This document shows, piece after piece, positions 1 through 6,975 of a stretch of DNA of 18,105 nucleotides (the stretch's first letter is position 1; each line of letters begins with the position of its first letter). This DNA is from Deltaproteobacteria bacterium. GTDB taxonomy: Bacteria; Desulfobacterota; Desulfomonilia; UBA1062. A program made the translations under genes and the position numbers. Location of the stretch: assembly GCA_023230665.1 (NCBI GenBank), contig JALNWY010000056.1, positions 1 to 18,105 on the forward strand, in the 5' to 3' direction. The notes beneath the pieces were generated by a model. It ran no database searches. It had not been told where the DNA came from and saw nothing but the letters and a program-made list of their open reading frames with translations.

Positions 1-129
1 AAAAGGATCTCTTTTTTTACCTCTATAACCCATCCGCTCCCTGCCTGTGATATACCGGCCCTTTCCCCAATACTGCAGTGGTAATCAGTCATGGGATCCT
101 GACTTGTGCCAAACTTCGCCGCTGTAATA
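1..129. other. Non-coding flank with no clear feature
   Basis: This stretch lies downstream of the minus-strand acyl-CoA dehydrogenase. I see no convincing gene. There is a weak 5-bp inverted repeat (AGTCA / TGACT) around position 100 and an A/T-rich run at 1-20, but no clear stem followed by a T tract, so no terminator is called. Confidence 0.5.
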
Positions 130-1281
130 CTAAAGCCCCATCTGTCTGCTGATGATGAGCAGCATGATCTCCGAGGTGCCGGCATAAATCGTCTGCACAC
201 GGGCATCCCGGAACATCCTGGCAATGGGGTATTCCTCCATGTATCCGTATCCTCCGTGGAACTGCACGCACTGGCTCACCACGCGGTTGAGCATCTCGCA
301 GATCCAGTATTTGGCAATGGATGCACGCTTGACATCGAGCCTGCCTTCCACGTGGTCCAAGATGCAGGTATCCAGAAAGGCTCTCCCGACCTCGATCTCG
401 GAGGCCATCTTGGCGAGCTCGAACGAGATGTACTGGAACCGGCTGATGGCCCTGCCAAAGGCCTCTCTGGTCCTGGTGTAATCAAGCGTCACGCGCAGGG
501 CCTCCTCCGCTCCCGCCTGCGACCCCATGGCGCATACGAGCCGCTCCTGCTGGAGCTTCTGCATGAGATAGAAAAATCCCTTGCCCTCTTCGCCCAGCAG
601 GTTCGAGGCCGGGACCCGGCAGTCCACGAAGGCCATCTCTGCCGTATCCTGGGAGTGCAGGCCGATCTTCTCAAGCCTCCTTCCCTTCTGGAAGCCGGGG
701 GTCCCGTCCTCCACCACGATCAGCGACATTCCCTCATAGGCAGAGGCCGCCTGCGGGTCGGTGACTGCTGCGACAATGACCAGATCACAGCACAGGCCGT
801 TTGAGATAAAGGTCTTCTGACCATTGATGACGAAGTCGTCTCCGTCCCTGACCGCTGCGGTCCTCATGGCCGCCAGGTCGGAGCCCGTTCCCGGCTCGGT
901 CATGGCCACTGCGGTGATGGTGTCCCCGGCCGCGCATCCCGGAAGCCACCGGTCCTTCTGCTCGCGCGCGCCGAAGCTGTGCAGATAGGGGACCACTATA
1001 TCCGAGTGCAGGGGAAAGAAGAATCCCCCGCAGTGCGTCTTGGCCAGCTCTTCGATGAGGATGGAGGAGTAGAGAAAGTCAGCCCCCACGCCGCCGTACT
1101 CTTCCTCCAGCCAGGGGCACAAAAAACCCTGGTCACCCATCTTTTTCCACACGGATCTGGGTACCATGCCCTCCTTTTCCCAGGTATCCGCGTAAGGGCT
1201 CACCTCCTTGTCGAAAAACCTGCGCACCTGATCACGGAACAGGAGATGTTCGTCGGTGTAGCGCCTCTCAAGCAGCGACAT
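130..1281 (-). CDS. Acyl-CoA dehydrogenase (LCAD/IVD-type catalytic base)
   Basis: This is an FAD-dependent acyl-CoA dehydrogenase of 383 residues, normal for the family, which oxidises acyl-CoA to 2-enoyl-CoA and passes electrons to ETF. The start at 1281 is chosen because AGGAGG lies just upstream; an in-frame start 15 codons earlier has none. Visible motifs are the FAD/substrate loop TEPGTGSD (about 128-135), the TREAFG stretch in the C-terminal helical domain and the HGGYG FAD motif near 335. The usual MCAD-type base in the 'YEGT' motif is Ala367 here (IYAGTSEIM), but the helix-G sequence QQERL supplies Glu246, the position used by long-chain and isovaleryl-CoA dehydrogenases. It is the second gene of an operon with the acyl-CoA ligase, 59 nt downstream, so the substrate is probably what that ligase activates. 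The chain length cannot be read from sequence. Confidence 0.93.
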   Translation of the reverse strand: MSLLERRYTDEHLLFRDQVRRFFDKEVSPYADTWEKEGMVPRSVWKKMGDQGFLCPWLEEEYGGVGADFLYSSILIEELAKTHCGGFFFPLHSDIVVPYLHSFGAREQKDRWLPGCAAGDTITAVAMTEPGTGSDLAAMRTAAVRDGDDFVINGQKTFISNGLCCDLVIVAAVTDPQAASAYEGMSLIVVEDGTPGFQKGRRLEKIGLHSQDTAEMAFVDCRVPASNLLGEEGKGFFYLMQKLQQERLVCAMGSQAGAEEALRVTLDYTRTREAFGRAISRFQYISFELAKMASEIEVGRAFLDTCILDHVEGRLDVKRASIAKYWICEMLNRVVSQCVQFHGGYGYMEEYPIARMFRDARVQTIYAGTSEIMLLIISRQMGL

Positions 1282-1302
1282 ATATTCCTCCTTCCACCAC
1301 CC

Positions 1303-1325
1303 TGCAGGCGAATGCTCAGCCTGCA
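1303..1325 (-). repeat. Intercistronic inverted repeat / hairpin
   Basis: TGCAGGC (1303-1309) and GCCTGCA (1319-1325) form a perfect 7-bp stem with a 9-nt loop in the 59-nt gap between the acyl-CoA ligase and the acyl-CoA dehydrogenase. In the minus-strand mRNA it lies just upstream of the dehydrogenase ribosome binding site. There is no T run, so it is more likely an mRNA-stability or processing hairpin than a terminator; that role is inference. Confidence 0.5.
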
Positions 1326-1340
1326 CAGCACCTTCATTTT

Positions 1341-2963
1341 TTAGACCGCCCCGAGCTCGCCCTCTGCGTAGAGCCTCCGCAGCTCCCGCTTGTCAAACTT
1401 GCCCACGCTGGTTTTGGGAAGCGCGGCCAGAAACACGAAGTCGTCGGGAATCCACCAGGAAGCCCTGACCTTGTCTTTCAGAAAGGCCTTGAGATCGTCC
1501 GCGGTCACGCTTTGCCCCTCAAGGACACTTACGCATGCAAGGGGTCTCTCCTGCCACTTGGGGTGCGGAACGCCGATGATGGCCGCCTCCGCCACCCCGG
1601 GATGCTCCATGATCAGGTTCTCCAGATCCACGGATGAGATCCACTCCCCTGCGCTCTTGACCAGGTCTCTGGTACGGTCCACGAGCCGGATATACCCCTC
1701 GCGGTCGATGGTGGCCACATCCCCGGTATGGTACCATCCGCCGGCAAAGGCATCTTTGGAGCGCTCGGGGTCCCGGTAGTATTCATTTGCGATCCAGGGT
1801 CCGCGGAGCCAGATCTCGCCCCATTGTTTGCCGTCCATCTCGACCTCGACGCCGTCGGTTCCCACGATCTTCATTTCCAGACCCATGACCAGAAGGCCCA
1901 CGCTGGTGCGGATGTCGTAGAGTTCCTCATCGCTTCTGCCGGTCATATAACTCTTGGGCAGGGCGGCGGAAACCAGGGGCGTGGTCTCCGTGGCTCCATA
2001 GGCCTGCTTGATGGGGAAGTTGTACTTTTCGTTGAAGGCCTTGAGCAGATGCAGGGGCATTGCCGCACCCCCGCTCACAATGGTCTTCAAGGACGAGAAG
2101 TCATGCCGGCCCCCCTTTTCCAGATAATCGAACAGGAGCATCCAGATGGTGGGCACGCCTGCGGTGAAGGTGACCTTTTCATCCGCAATCATCCGGCAGA
2201 GCTTCTCCATGTTGATGACCTCTCTGCCCGGAAGCACCTGCTTGCACCCGGCAATGAGCCCCGCGAATGGTGCACACCAGGCATTGGCGTGGAACATGGG
2301 CACGATGTGGAGGATGCAATCGGGCTCTCCGGCGCCGAAGGTGATCCCCACGGTAAGGCTGTGGAGCACGATGGCCCGGTGGGAATACACCACACCCTTG
2401 GGATCGCCCGTAGTGGCCGAGGTGTAGCAGATCATTGCCGGGTCATGTTCGCTCAAATTATCCGGGAAATCGTACTCATCGGGAAAATCTTCGATCAGGT
2501 CGTCATAGAGCACGATGTTTTCAATACTGGTCTGGGGGAGCGTGCCCGTATGGGAGAGCACCACGAACTTCTCCACGGTCTTGAGCTGATCTTTCAGAGG
2601 CTCGATGAACATGAGCAGGTCCTCGTCCACGAACACTATCCGGTCCTGAGCATGGTTGATGATATGGATCAGATGACGCGGCGGGAGCCGGAAATTCACG
2701 GTATGAAGCACGGCCCCGTAGCAGGGCACGCCAAAATAGAGCTCGAGGTGCCGGTGGTCGTTGAGCGCGATGCTCGCCACCCGGTCTGAGCGCCTGATGC
2801 CCAGGGATTTCAGCGCATGCGCCAGCCGGCAGACCCGCCGGTAGTATTCGCCGTAGTCGTAGCGGAAAGTTTCATCAGGATAGACCGAAACAATCTCCTT
2901 TTTCGAAAAATACTTCGCAGTCCGGATCAGATAGGTGCGAAGCAACAAAGGATAATCCATCAT
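1341..2963 (-). CDS. Fatty-acyl-CoA ligase (AMP-forming, medium/long-chain type)
   Basis: This 540-residue member of the ANL superfamily activates a carboxylic acid to its CoA thioester through an acyl-adenylate, using ATP. Visible core motifs are the P-loop YTSATTGDPKG (180-190), YGATETTP (322-329), YHTGD (411-415), the hinge region starting DRTRDLVKSAGEW (429 on) and the C-terminal PKTSVGKFDK (516-525), whose Lys522 is the expected adenylation lysine. Length and motif style match medium/long-chain fatty-acid ligases (AlkK/FadD-like) better than acetyl-CoA synthetase. Met2 at 2960 is an equally possible start; a G-rich run lies upstream. It is the first gene of an operon with the acyl-CoA dehydrogenase and has its own promoter and palindrome upstream. 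The exact acid activated is not determinable here. Confidence 0.92.
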   Translation of the reverse strand: MMDYPLLLRTYLIRTAKYFSKKEIVSVYPDETFRYDYGEYYRRVCRLAHALKSLGIRRSDRVASIALNDHRHLELYFGVPCYGAVLHTVNFRLPPRHLIHIINHAQDRIVFVDEDLLMFIEPLKDQLKTVEKFVVLSHTGTLPQTSIENIVLYDDLIEDFPDEYDFPDNLSEHDPAMICYTSATTGDPKGVVYSHRAIVLHSLTVGITFGAGEPDCILHIVPMFHANAWCAPFAGLIAGCKQVLPGREVINMEKLCRMIADEKVTFTAGVPTIWMLLFDYLEKGGRHDFSSLKTIVSGGAAMPLHLLKAFNEKYNFPIKQAYGATETTPLVSAALPKSYMTGRSDEELYDIRTSVGLLVMGLEMKIVGTDGVEVEMDGKQWGEIWLRGPWIANEYYRDPERSKDAFAGGWYHTGDVATIDREGYIRLVDRTRDLVKSAGEWISSVDLENLIMEHPGVAEAAIIGVPHPKWQERPLACVSVLEGQSVTADDLKAFLKDKVRASWWIPDDFVFLAALPKTSVGKFDKRELRRLYAEGELGAV

Positions 2964-2985
2964 AACGGAACCCCCCCCTATTAAG

Positions 2986-3006
2986 TATTATTGTATTACA
3001 ATAATA
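2986..3006. promoter_or_regulatory. Perfect palindromic operator candidate before the acyl-CoA ligase
   Basis: TATTATTGT (2986-2994) and ACAATAATA (2998-3006) are perfect 9-bp inverted arms around a 3-bp centre. The site touches the -10 element of the minus-strand promoter and covers the predicted start point near 3000, the classic place for a repressor. Size and symmetry suit a TetR- or MarR-type dimer; which protein binds is unknown and no TetR gene is in the window. Confidence 0.65.
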
Positions 3007-3035
3007 GTATATGCGTTTCAAAGGGGAATATTCAA
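3006..3035 (-). promoter_or_regulatory. Sigma70-like promoter of the acyl-CoA ligase operon
   Basis: Read on the minus strand, -35 TTGAAT (3035-3030) and -10 TATACT (3011-3006) are separated by 18 bp. Transcription would start near 3000, giving a leader of about 35 nt before the ligase start codon. Confidence 0.6.
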
Positions 3036-3129
3036 GCAAAAAGATGATTTTTCTGCTTTTTTACAAAAAACCTCCTGTGCCCCGGTGAAACTCTTTTGCA
3101 GAGCGGATGATTGGTGGGGGATCAGATGA

Positions 3130-3486
3130 ATATGCCATATATGGACGCTCGCCCTTTGCATCTCCCTGTTCCTGCTCATTATCCTCGATTACGGCCCAGG
3201 GTTTCGCAAGAAAAAAGAATACCGGTGGAGGATCTCTGTCATGGACAGCCTCGTAGCGCTGGCCGTTGCAGCCGTCTGCGCCTCACTGAGCCTGATGATC
3301 ATCGGGGCCCTGCAATCGGAGCTCGGTCTTGATAATATTATCGGCCACATCACCGTGGAGGCCATCCCCTTTGGAATAGGGGCAGGGATATCCGATTATC
3401 TGGTGGAGGGGCAGCGAACCGAAGGGACCGATGAACCGCAGCAGCAAGAGGATAAAAAACAAGAAGAAGACAGAACACTCATTTGA
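3130..3486 (+). pseudogene. Membrane-protein remnant, possibly DUF2391/TIGR02587-like
   Basis: An open frame runs from just after a stop at 3127-3129 to 3486 without an ATG, GTG or TTG before 3241. Reading back from the Met at 3241, the frame encodes a hydrophobic segment (about ten residues after WTLA, ending LLIILDYG), a short basic loop rich in Lys/Arg, then a second hydrophobic segment (SLVALAVAAVCASLSLMIIG), a conserved-looking HITVEAIPFGIGAG stretch and a charged Gln/Glu/Lys tail. This continuous membrane topology across the apparent start suggests that the 81-residue ORF at 3241 is not a complete gene but the end of a larger membrane protein that lost its N-terminus. The resemblance to the DUF2391 (TIGR02587) membrane family is from memory and moderate. 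A real short protein starting at 3241, or a non-standard start, is the alternative. Confidence 0.4.
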
Positions 3487-3670
3487 CTTTTTCCTGCGGC
3501 CCGATATTCTCAAGCATGTAAGAACCGAGGTCGCGGGTTGCCCCGGTCCACGACGCAGGGAGTCAGGGATCGAGACCGGACGACATCTTTTTTCGGGTTT
3601 TCTCTCCAGGGGGACGCTCCATGATGGAGAGATCCTTGTCTTATCCGTACGAATAGCGGGGTTTTTGGTG

Positions 3671-4180
3671 ATGGATGCACTGGTACCCCTGTTTCATCGT
3701 ATCCGCTGTCGATACATGAAGCCGGGCGAGGAAGGCCGGGTGATCGGCCTGATCGTCGAGGTCTTCAAACGCAGTGTTGCACCCGGCTACTCGCCCGAAG
3801 GGGTCAGTGAGTTCCTCAAGTATGCACGCAGCGACGACCTCCTGAAACGCTCGCGGTCAGACCACTTCATTCTTGTTGCGCAAGCGGGACATGACATCGT
3901 CGCCATGATCGAGATAAAAAAATACCATCATATCGCCCTGTTCTTCGTTGCAGGAGCCTTCCAGAGAAAAGGCATCGGGAAGACCCTGCTCAAACGGGCC
4001 CTGAAGATCTGCCGTGACCGTGACCCCTGGCTCAGGGAGATCAGCGTGAATGCTTCTCCCAATGCCGTGGGTGCATACGAGCAGATGGGCTTCGAGCACC
4101 AGGGCCCTGCGAGAACAATAAACGGGATCAGGTTTTTCCCCATGGTCGTGGTCTTGAGGAAATCGCCGTTCTTTTCATGA
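3671..4180 (+). CDS. GNAT-family N-acetyltransferase
   Basis: The GNAT fold uses acetyl-CoA to acetylate an amine; the substrate here is unknown. The protein is 169 residues from the ATG at 3671, a usual GNAT length. Motif A is seen as VAGAFQRKGIGKTLLKRAL with the pyrophosphate-binding QRKGIG at 98-103, and motif B as NASPNAVGAYEQMGF at 127-141, the standard end of the domain. The reading frame is open back to 3431, but the extra 80 residues do not look like GNAT sequence and would overlap the upstream remnant, so a start at 3671, or at the Met codon at 3716, is preferred. The ribosome binding site is weak (GGTG just before the ATG). It appears monocistronic. Confidence 0.75.
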   Translation: MDALVPLFHRIRCRYMKPGEEGRVIGLIVEVFKRSVAPGYSPEGVSEFLKYARSDDLLKRSRSDHFILVAQAGHDIVAMIEIKKYHHIALFFVAGAFQRKGIGKTLLKRALKICRDRDPWLREISVNASPNAVGAYEQMGFEHQGPARTINGIRFFPMVVVLRKSPFFS

Positions 4181-4306
4181 TCCCCTTGATCTATCCTCTT
4201 TAAAAAAACCCTGACATCCCGGCATGGACCGGCAGTTTTTCCTCGGCGCTCAGGCGGTCACGGGTTCCTCCCAGGACATACGGCACAATAAAAGGCTGTC
4301 AACGAT

Positions 4307-4334
4307 TTGAGGACTGCTCATCCCCTGTTATAAT
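4307..4334 (+). promoter_or_regulatory. Extended -10 promoter for the duplicated-domain gene
   Basis: The -35 is TTGAGG (4307-4312), the spacer 16 bp, and the -10 is a perfect TATAAT (4329-4334) preceded by TG at 4326-4327, which makes an extended -10 element. The start point is expected near 4341. Confidence 0.65.
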
Positions 4335-4336
4335 AC

Positions 4337-4349
4337 ATTCACAGTGAAT
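4337..4349. promoter_or_regulatory. Palindrome over the predicted transcription start
   Basis: ATTCAC (4337-4342), A, GTGAAT (4344-4349) is a perfect 13-bp palindrome with a 1-nt centre. It sits right after the perfect -10 and over the predicted +1, so it may be a small repressor site. The regulator is unknown. Confidence 0.45.
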
Positions 4350-4457
4350 TCCTTTATCACATCGGCACTTCCGTGTGCTCGTTGTTCGAGGGCGTCATTT
4401 TCCTTTCAAGTCCGCTGGAAAAGGATGGTCAAAGAATCGAGGCACAAGGAGGAAGAC

Positions 4458-5066
4458 ATGATATACATCGAATATATGGAGCATGACCGCTCCATCCCTG
4501 CCGAGCTGATCAGGCCCCAAAAGGATAAATCTGGGTGGGCGGACGACGACGCCGTATCCGGAAACCAGCCTTTGGCCGTGCTTGGCCGTACCCTGCGGCT
4601 CGGCCCGCACCCTCCCTTTCTGGCCATCTGGCAGTGCAGAACATTCGGATGTCTTCGAGAATGGGAATCATATTTCAAGGCGCGCAGGGCCCTGCATTCA
4701 GCGGCTTCCCAGAATGCCATCCATCTCTGTCAGGCAGGCTGTTATTCCGAAGTGTTCTCAGGCCCGCCCATCAATGGCGGGATCCAGTATATCGAGTTTT
4801 TCAAGCACGATGTCTCCAGCCGGGAAGAGGTGGTTGCCCGGCGATTTACCGAGCGTGCGGGCAGGTACGAAAACGGCGCGCTCAACGCGGTGCTGTGCCG
4901 GATGGGCCCTCTGGGCCCCGACCCGGGTGCGCTTGCCATCTGGACCTTTCCCCATCATGCCGACGTGGAGCAGATCGTATTCGACCGCCAGTGGCAGCAG
5001 ACCCTCAGCATCGTCAGATCCGGGCTTTACCGCAAGCTGAACGGCGAGCTGGAAAAGGACCCGTGA
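4458..5066 (+). CDS. Unknown protein with two tandem copies of one alpha/beta domain
   Basis: The start at 4458 has AAGGAGGAAGAC directly upstream; an in-frame start at 4344 lacks such a site. The 202-residue product has no signal peptide or membrane segment. It is an internal duplication: residues about 2-100 and 109-202 share the pattern Y-I-E-[YF]-[MF]-x-H-D near the start, then L-x-x-[GM]-x-L-G-P-x-P near the middle, then [FL]-A-I-W before a helical tail. For example IYIEYMEHD matches QYIEFFKHD, and PPFLAIWQC matches GALAIWTFP. The repeat style, a short strand, helix, 'LGP..P' turn, then an 'AIW' strand, recalls NIPSNAP-like dimeric alpha/beta-barrel domains, with the two copies forming one barrel within a single chain. 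That fold assignment is inference, and no catalytic role can be given. It has its own strong promoter and a palindrome over the start point. Confidence 0.8.
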   Translation: MIYIEYMEHDRSIPAELIRPQKDKSGWADDDAVSGNQPLAVLGRTLRLGPHPPFLAIWQCRTFGCLREWESYFKARRALHSAASQNAIHLCQAGCYSEVFSGPPINGGIQYIEFFKHDVSSREEVVARRFTERAGRYENGALNAVLCRMGPLGPDPGALAIWTFPHHADVEQIVFDRQWQQTLSIVRSGLYRKLNGELEKDP

Positions 5067-5080
5067 AGAGCCCTGCCCGA

Positions 5081-5242
5081 TTATTCATTCAGCGGAATCC
5101 CGAAGCGCCCCTTTTTCAGGAAGAACGTGGAGAACGGGATGTACCCGTGGAAGCTGGCGAGCAGCACCAGGATGTCCGACCATGACTGGTGATTGCAGAG
5201 GGCAATGGCGATGATACCGCTCATGGCGGATGCGAAGCGCAT
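5081..5242 (-). CDS. Possible small membrane protein (53 residues)
   Basis: Starting at an ATG at 5242 with AAAGGA about 5 nt upstream, the product is 53 residues: a hydrophobic segment (AMSGIIAIALC), a short polar loop with a Trp (NHQSWSD), a second hydrophobic segment (ILVLLASFHGYIPFSTFF), then a basic tail (LKKGRF). This two-helix pattern and the ribosome binding site are gene-like. The frame can be extended back to 5401, but that part is not gene-like. It is convergent with the duplicated-domain gene, ending 14 nt past its stop. Family unknown; it could also be a chance ORF. Confidence 0.35.
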   Translation of the reverse strand: MRFASAMSGIIAIALCNHQSWSDILVLLASFHGYIPFSTFFLKKGRFGIPLNE

Positions 5243-5417
5243 GCTCGTTTCCTTTGCCGCCGGCTGCGGTGCGTTTTCTGATGGCAGTCTTCCCTCCCCC
5301 CCCTTAAAGATATCTCTTCGAAGAAATGGCTTGCCCGAAGAAAAAAAATGGGCCATAACACCTCGAATGCATTCATCCGTTGTTTGGCTGTGCAAGTACA
5401 AGACCTAAGGTGACACC
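5243..5417. other. Intergenic region before the LeuB-like gene
   Basis: No further gene is seen here. It holds the ribosome binding sites of the flanking genes and a short A-rich run near 5340. Together with the low-confidence small ORF, the interval 5067-5417 is otherwise empty. No clear sigma70 promoter for the LeuB-like gene was found. Confidence 0.3.
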
Positions 5418-6518
5418 ATGGAAAAGACACTGGCAATTCTCGAAGGAGACGGCATCGGCCCGGAGATCATCCGGGAGGCTGTCAAGGTGCTCGGTGCGGT
5501 CGAGCGCAAATATGGTCATCGATTCACCCTGCAGTATGCTCCCTTCGGTGCGCAAGCATACTTTGACGAGGGGTCTCCCTTCCCGGAGAAAACCCGGGAG
5601 ACCTGCGACAATGCGGATGTGATCATCAAAGGCCCGGTGGGGCTGGCGCTGGAGGAGATGAACCGCATCCCGCCGGAGCATCGGCCCGAGATCGGGGCCA
5701 TACTCCCTTTGCGGAAGCGCTATGACACCTTCGCCAATTTCAGGCCGGTCAGGCTGCCGGGCAAGCTCGCCCACTTCTCGCCCATACGGCCCGAGATCAT
5801 CGGTGAGGGGATCGACATCCTGATGATCAGGGAGCTGGTAGGAGGCATCTATTTCGGCGCCAAGATCGAGGGGCCGGCCACCGGCATGCGGTATGCGACC
5901 GACGAGTGCACCTACTCCCAAGAGCAGATCAGGCGGGTTGCGGCCGTGGCCTTCGAAGAGGCTGTAAAGCGCTCCTGCGGGCTCTTCAATATTCATAAGG
6001 CCAACGTCCTGGCCACGTCCCGCTTCTGGAAAGAGGTGGTGGACGATATTTCCCAGGCCTATCCCCAGGTTCCCTATCAGTCGCTGCTGGTGGACAATGC
6101 GGCCTACCAGCTGGTGCGGAACCCGGCCCGGCTCAATGGGGTCATGCTACTCGAAAACATGCAGGGTGACATCCTCACCGATCAGGCCGGAGGCGTGATC
6201 GGGTCACTCGGACTCATGCCCTCTGCCTGCATCGGTCCAAAAAAGAGCTATGTGGAGGCAGCCCACGGGTCCGCGCCCGATATCGCCGGAAAGAACATCG
6301 CCAACCCCTATTCCATGATCGGCAGCATCGCGCTGATGTTCGACCGGTGCCTGAACCTCCCCGATGAAGCGGAGGAAATCTGGCTGGCTCTCTTTGCGGT
6401 ATTCGAGCAGGGCTACGTCACCCAGGACCTGGCCCAGGATGTTCACGCCCGGCAGAAGACGATCTCCACAACCGCCTTCGGCGACCTGGTGGTCGAACAT
6501 ATCCAGGCGCGCTCGTAG
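5418..6518 (+). CDS. Isocitrate/isopropylmalate dehydrogenase family enzyme (LeuB-like)
   Basis: This 366-residue beta-decarboxylating dehydrogenase oxidises a 2-(R)-hydroxyacid with NAD and a divalent metal. Motifs seen: GDGIGPE (10-16); substrate arginines R99, R109 and R138; Tyr145 in ELVGGIYFG; Lys194 in HKANVL; metal aspartates D226, D251 and D255 (GDILTD); and the NAD-binding HGSAPDIAGKNIANP (283-297) with Asp288, which favours NAD over NADP. All catalytic positions known from LeuB are present. However, the substrate-specificity stretch before R99 reads PEIGAILPLRK, one residue longer than PEKGLLGLRK of Thermus LeuB, and the usual DKANVL is HKANVL. No leuA, leuC or leuD lies nearby, so 3-isopropylmalate is not assured; malate-, tartrate- or homoisocitrate-type substrates are alternatives. 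AAGGTG serves as ribosome binding site. It is followed, 19 nt on, by a RAM-domain gene, probably in one operon. Confidence 0.87.
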   Translation: MEKTLAILEGDGIGPEIIREAVKVLGAVERKYGHRFTLQYAPFGAQAYFDEGSPFPEKTRETCDNADVIIKGPVGLALEEMNRIPPEHRPEIGAILPLRKRYDTFANFRPVRLPGKLAHFSPIRPEIIGEGIDILMIRELVGGIYFGAKIEGPATGMRYATDECTYSQEQIRRVAAVAFEEAVKRSCGLFNIHKANVLATSRFWKEVVDDISQAYPQVPYQSLLVDNAAYQLVRNPARLNGVMLLENMQGDILTDQAGGVIGSLGLMPSACIGPKKSYVEAAHGSAPDIAGKNIANPYSMIGSIALMFDRCLNLPDEAEEIWLALFAVFEQGYVTQDLAQDVHARQKTISTTAFGDLVVEHIQARS

Positions 6519-6537
6519 CGCTTCAGAAGGAGGACTC

Positions 6538-6819
6538 ATGGTAACCGCAGTGATTCTCTTGAGGGTGGCCCGCGATCGCATCGGCGGGATCGCTGAGGCC
6601 CTGGCGGATATGGAGGGCGTTTCCGAGGTGTTTTCGGTGAGCGGCAGGTACGACCTGGTGGCCATCGCCCGGGTCGGCAGCAATGATGACCTCGCAGAGC
6701 TGGTGACCGGCCGCATGCTCAAGATCGAAGGCATACAGGATACCGAGACCATGCTCGCCTTCCGGGCATACTCGCGCCACGACCTCGAAGGCATGTTCGC
6801 CATCGGATTCGGGGAGTAA
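6538..6819 (+). CDS. Stand-alone Lrp/AsnC effector-binding (RAM) domain protein
   Basis: The 93-residue product matches the C-terminal ligand-binding half of Lrp/AsnC regulators (an alpha/beta RAM fold). It begins with a beta strand (TAVILLRV), carries the typical G-x-Y-D-L-V strand (SGRYDLVAIARV), a helix, and the IEGIQDTETMLAF segment near the end. There is no helix-turn-helix, so it cannot bind DNA by the usual Lrp mechanism. AGAAGGAGG lies just before the ATG at 6538. It follows the LeuB-like gene by 19 nt. Known stand-alone RAM proteins bind amino acids or related small molecules as oligomers; the ligand and partner here are unknown, and a link to the LeuB-like enzyme's metabolite is inference. 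Confidence 0.85.
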   Translation: MVTAVILLRVARDRIGGIAEALADMEGVSEVFSVSGRYDLVAIARVGSNDDLAELVTGRMLKIEGIQDTETMLAFRAYSRHDLEGMFAIGFGE

Positions 6820-6822
6820 CCT

Positions 6823-6842
6823 AAAAAAAAGCGCAGGTGCGC
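6823..6842 (-). terminator. Weak terminator candidate for the minus-strand dehydrogenase
   Basis: On the minus strand GCGC-ACCT-GCGC (6842-6831) is followed by eight T (6830-6823). The stem is only 4 bp, so this is marginal. It is convergent with the RAM gene end. The rest of 6820-6975 shows nothing definite. Confidence 0.3.
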
Positions 6843-6975
6843 GGGTTTCTCGCAGAAGGTTCTTTCCGATCCGTCGCATCCGCCTTGCAGGAAAGGCCCC
6901 AAGCATCTCCCTTTGGGAAACAGGCGTCCCGTCCCCCTCTGCCGAAGGAGACGGTCTTGCCCGGCCTCGAGCCTG

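Larger units (their letters stand above)
4181..4457 (+). other. Intergenic region containing a promoter
   Basis: This gap separates the acetyltransferase from the duplicated-domain gene. It contains the promoter and palindrome listed separately, followed by a leader of about 115 nt; nothing else was recognised. Confidence 0.4.

Noticed and set aside
1728..2789. Plus-strand ORF of 353 residues opposite the acyl-CoA ligase
   Set aside because: No domain character; the ligase frame contains all ANL motifs.
3431..3670. N-terminal extension of the acetyltransferase frame
   Set aside because: It overlaps the membrane-protein remnant and carries no GNAT motif.
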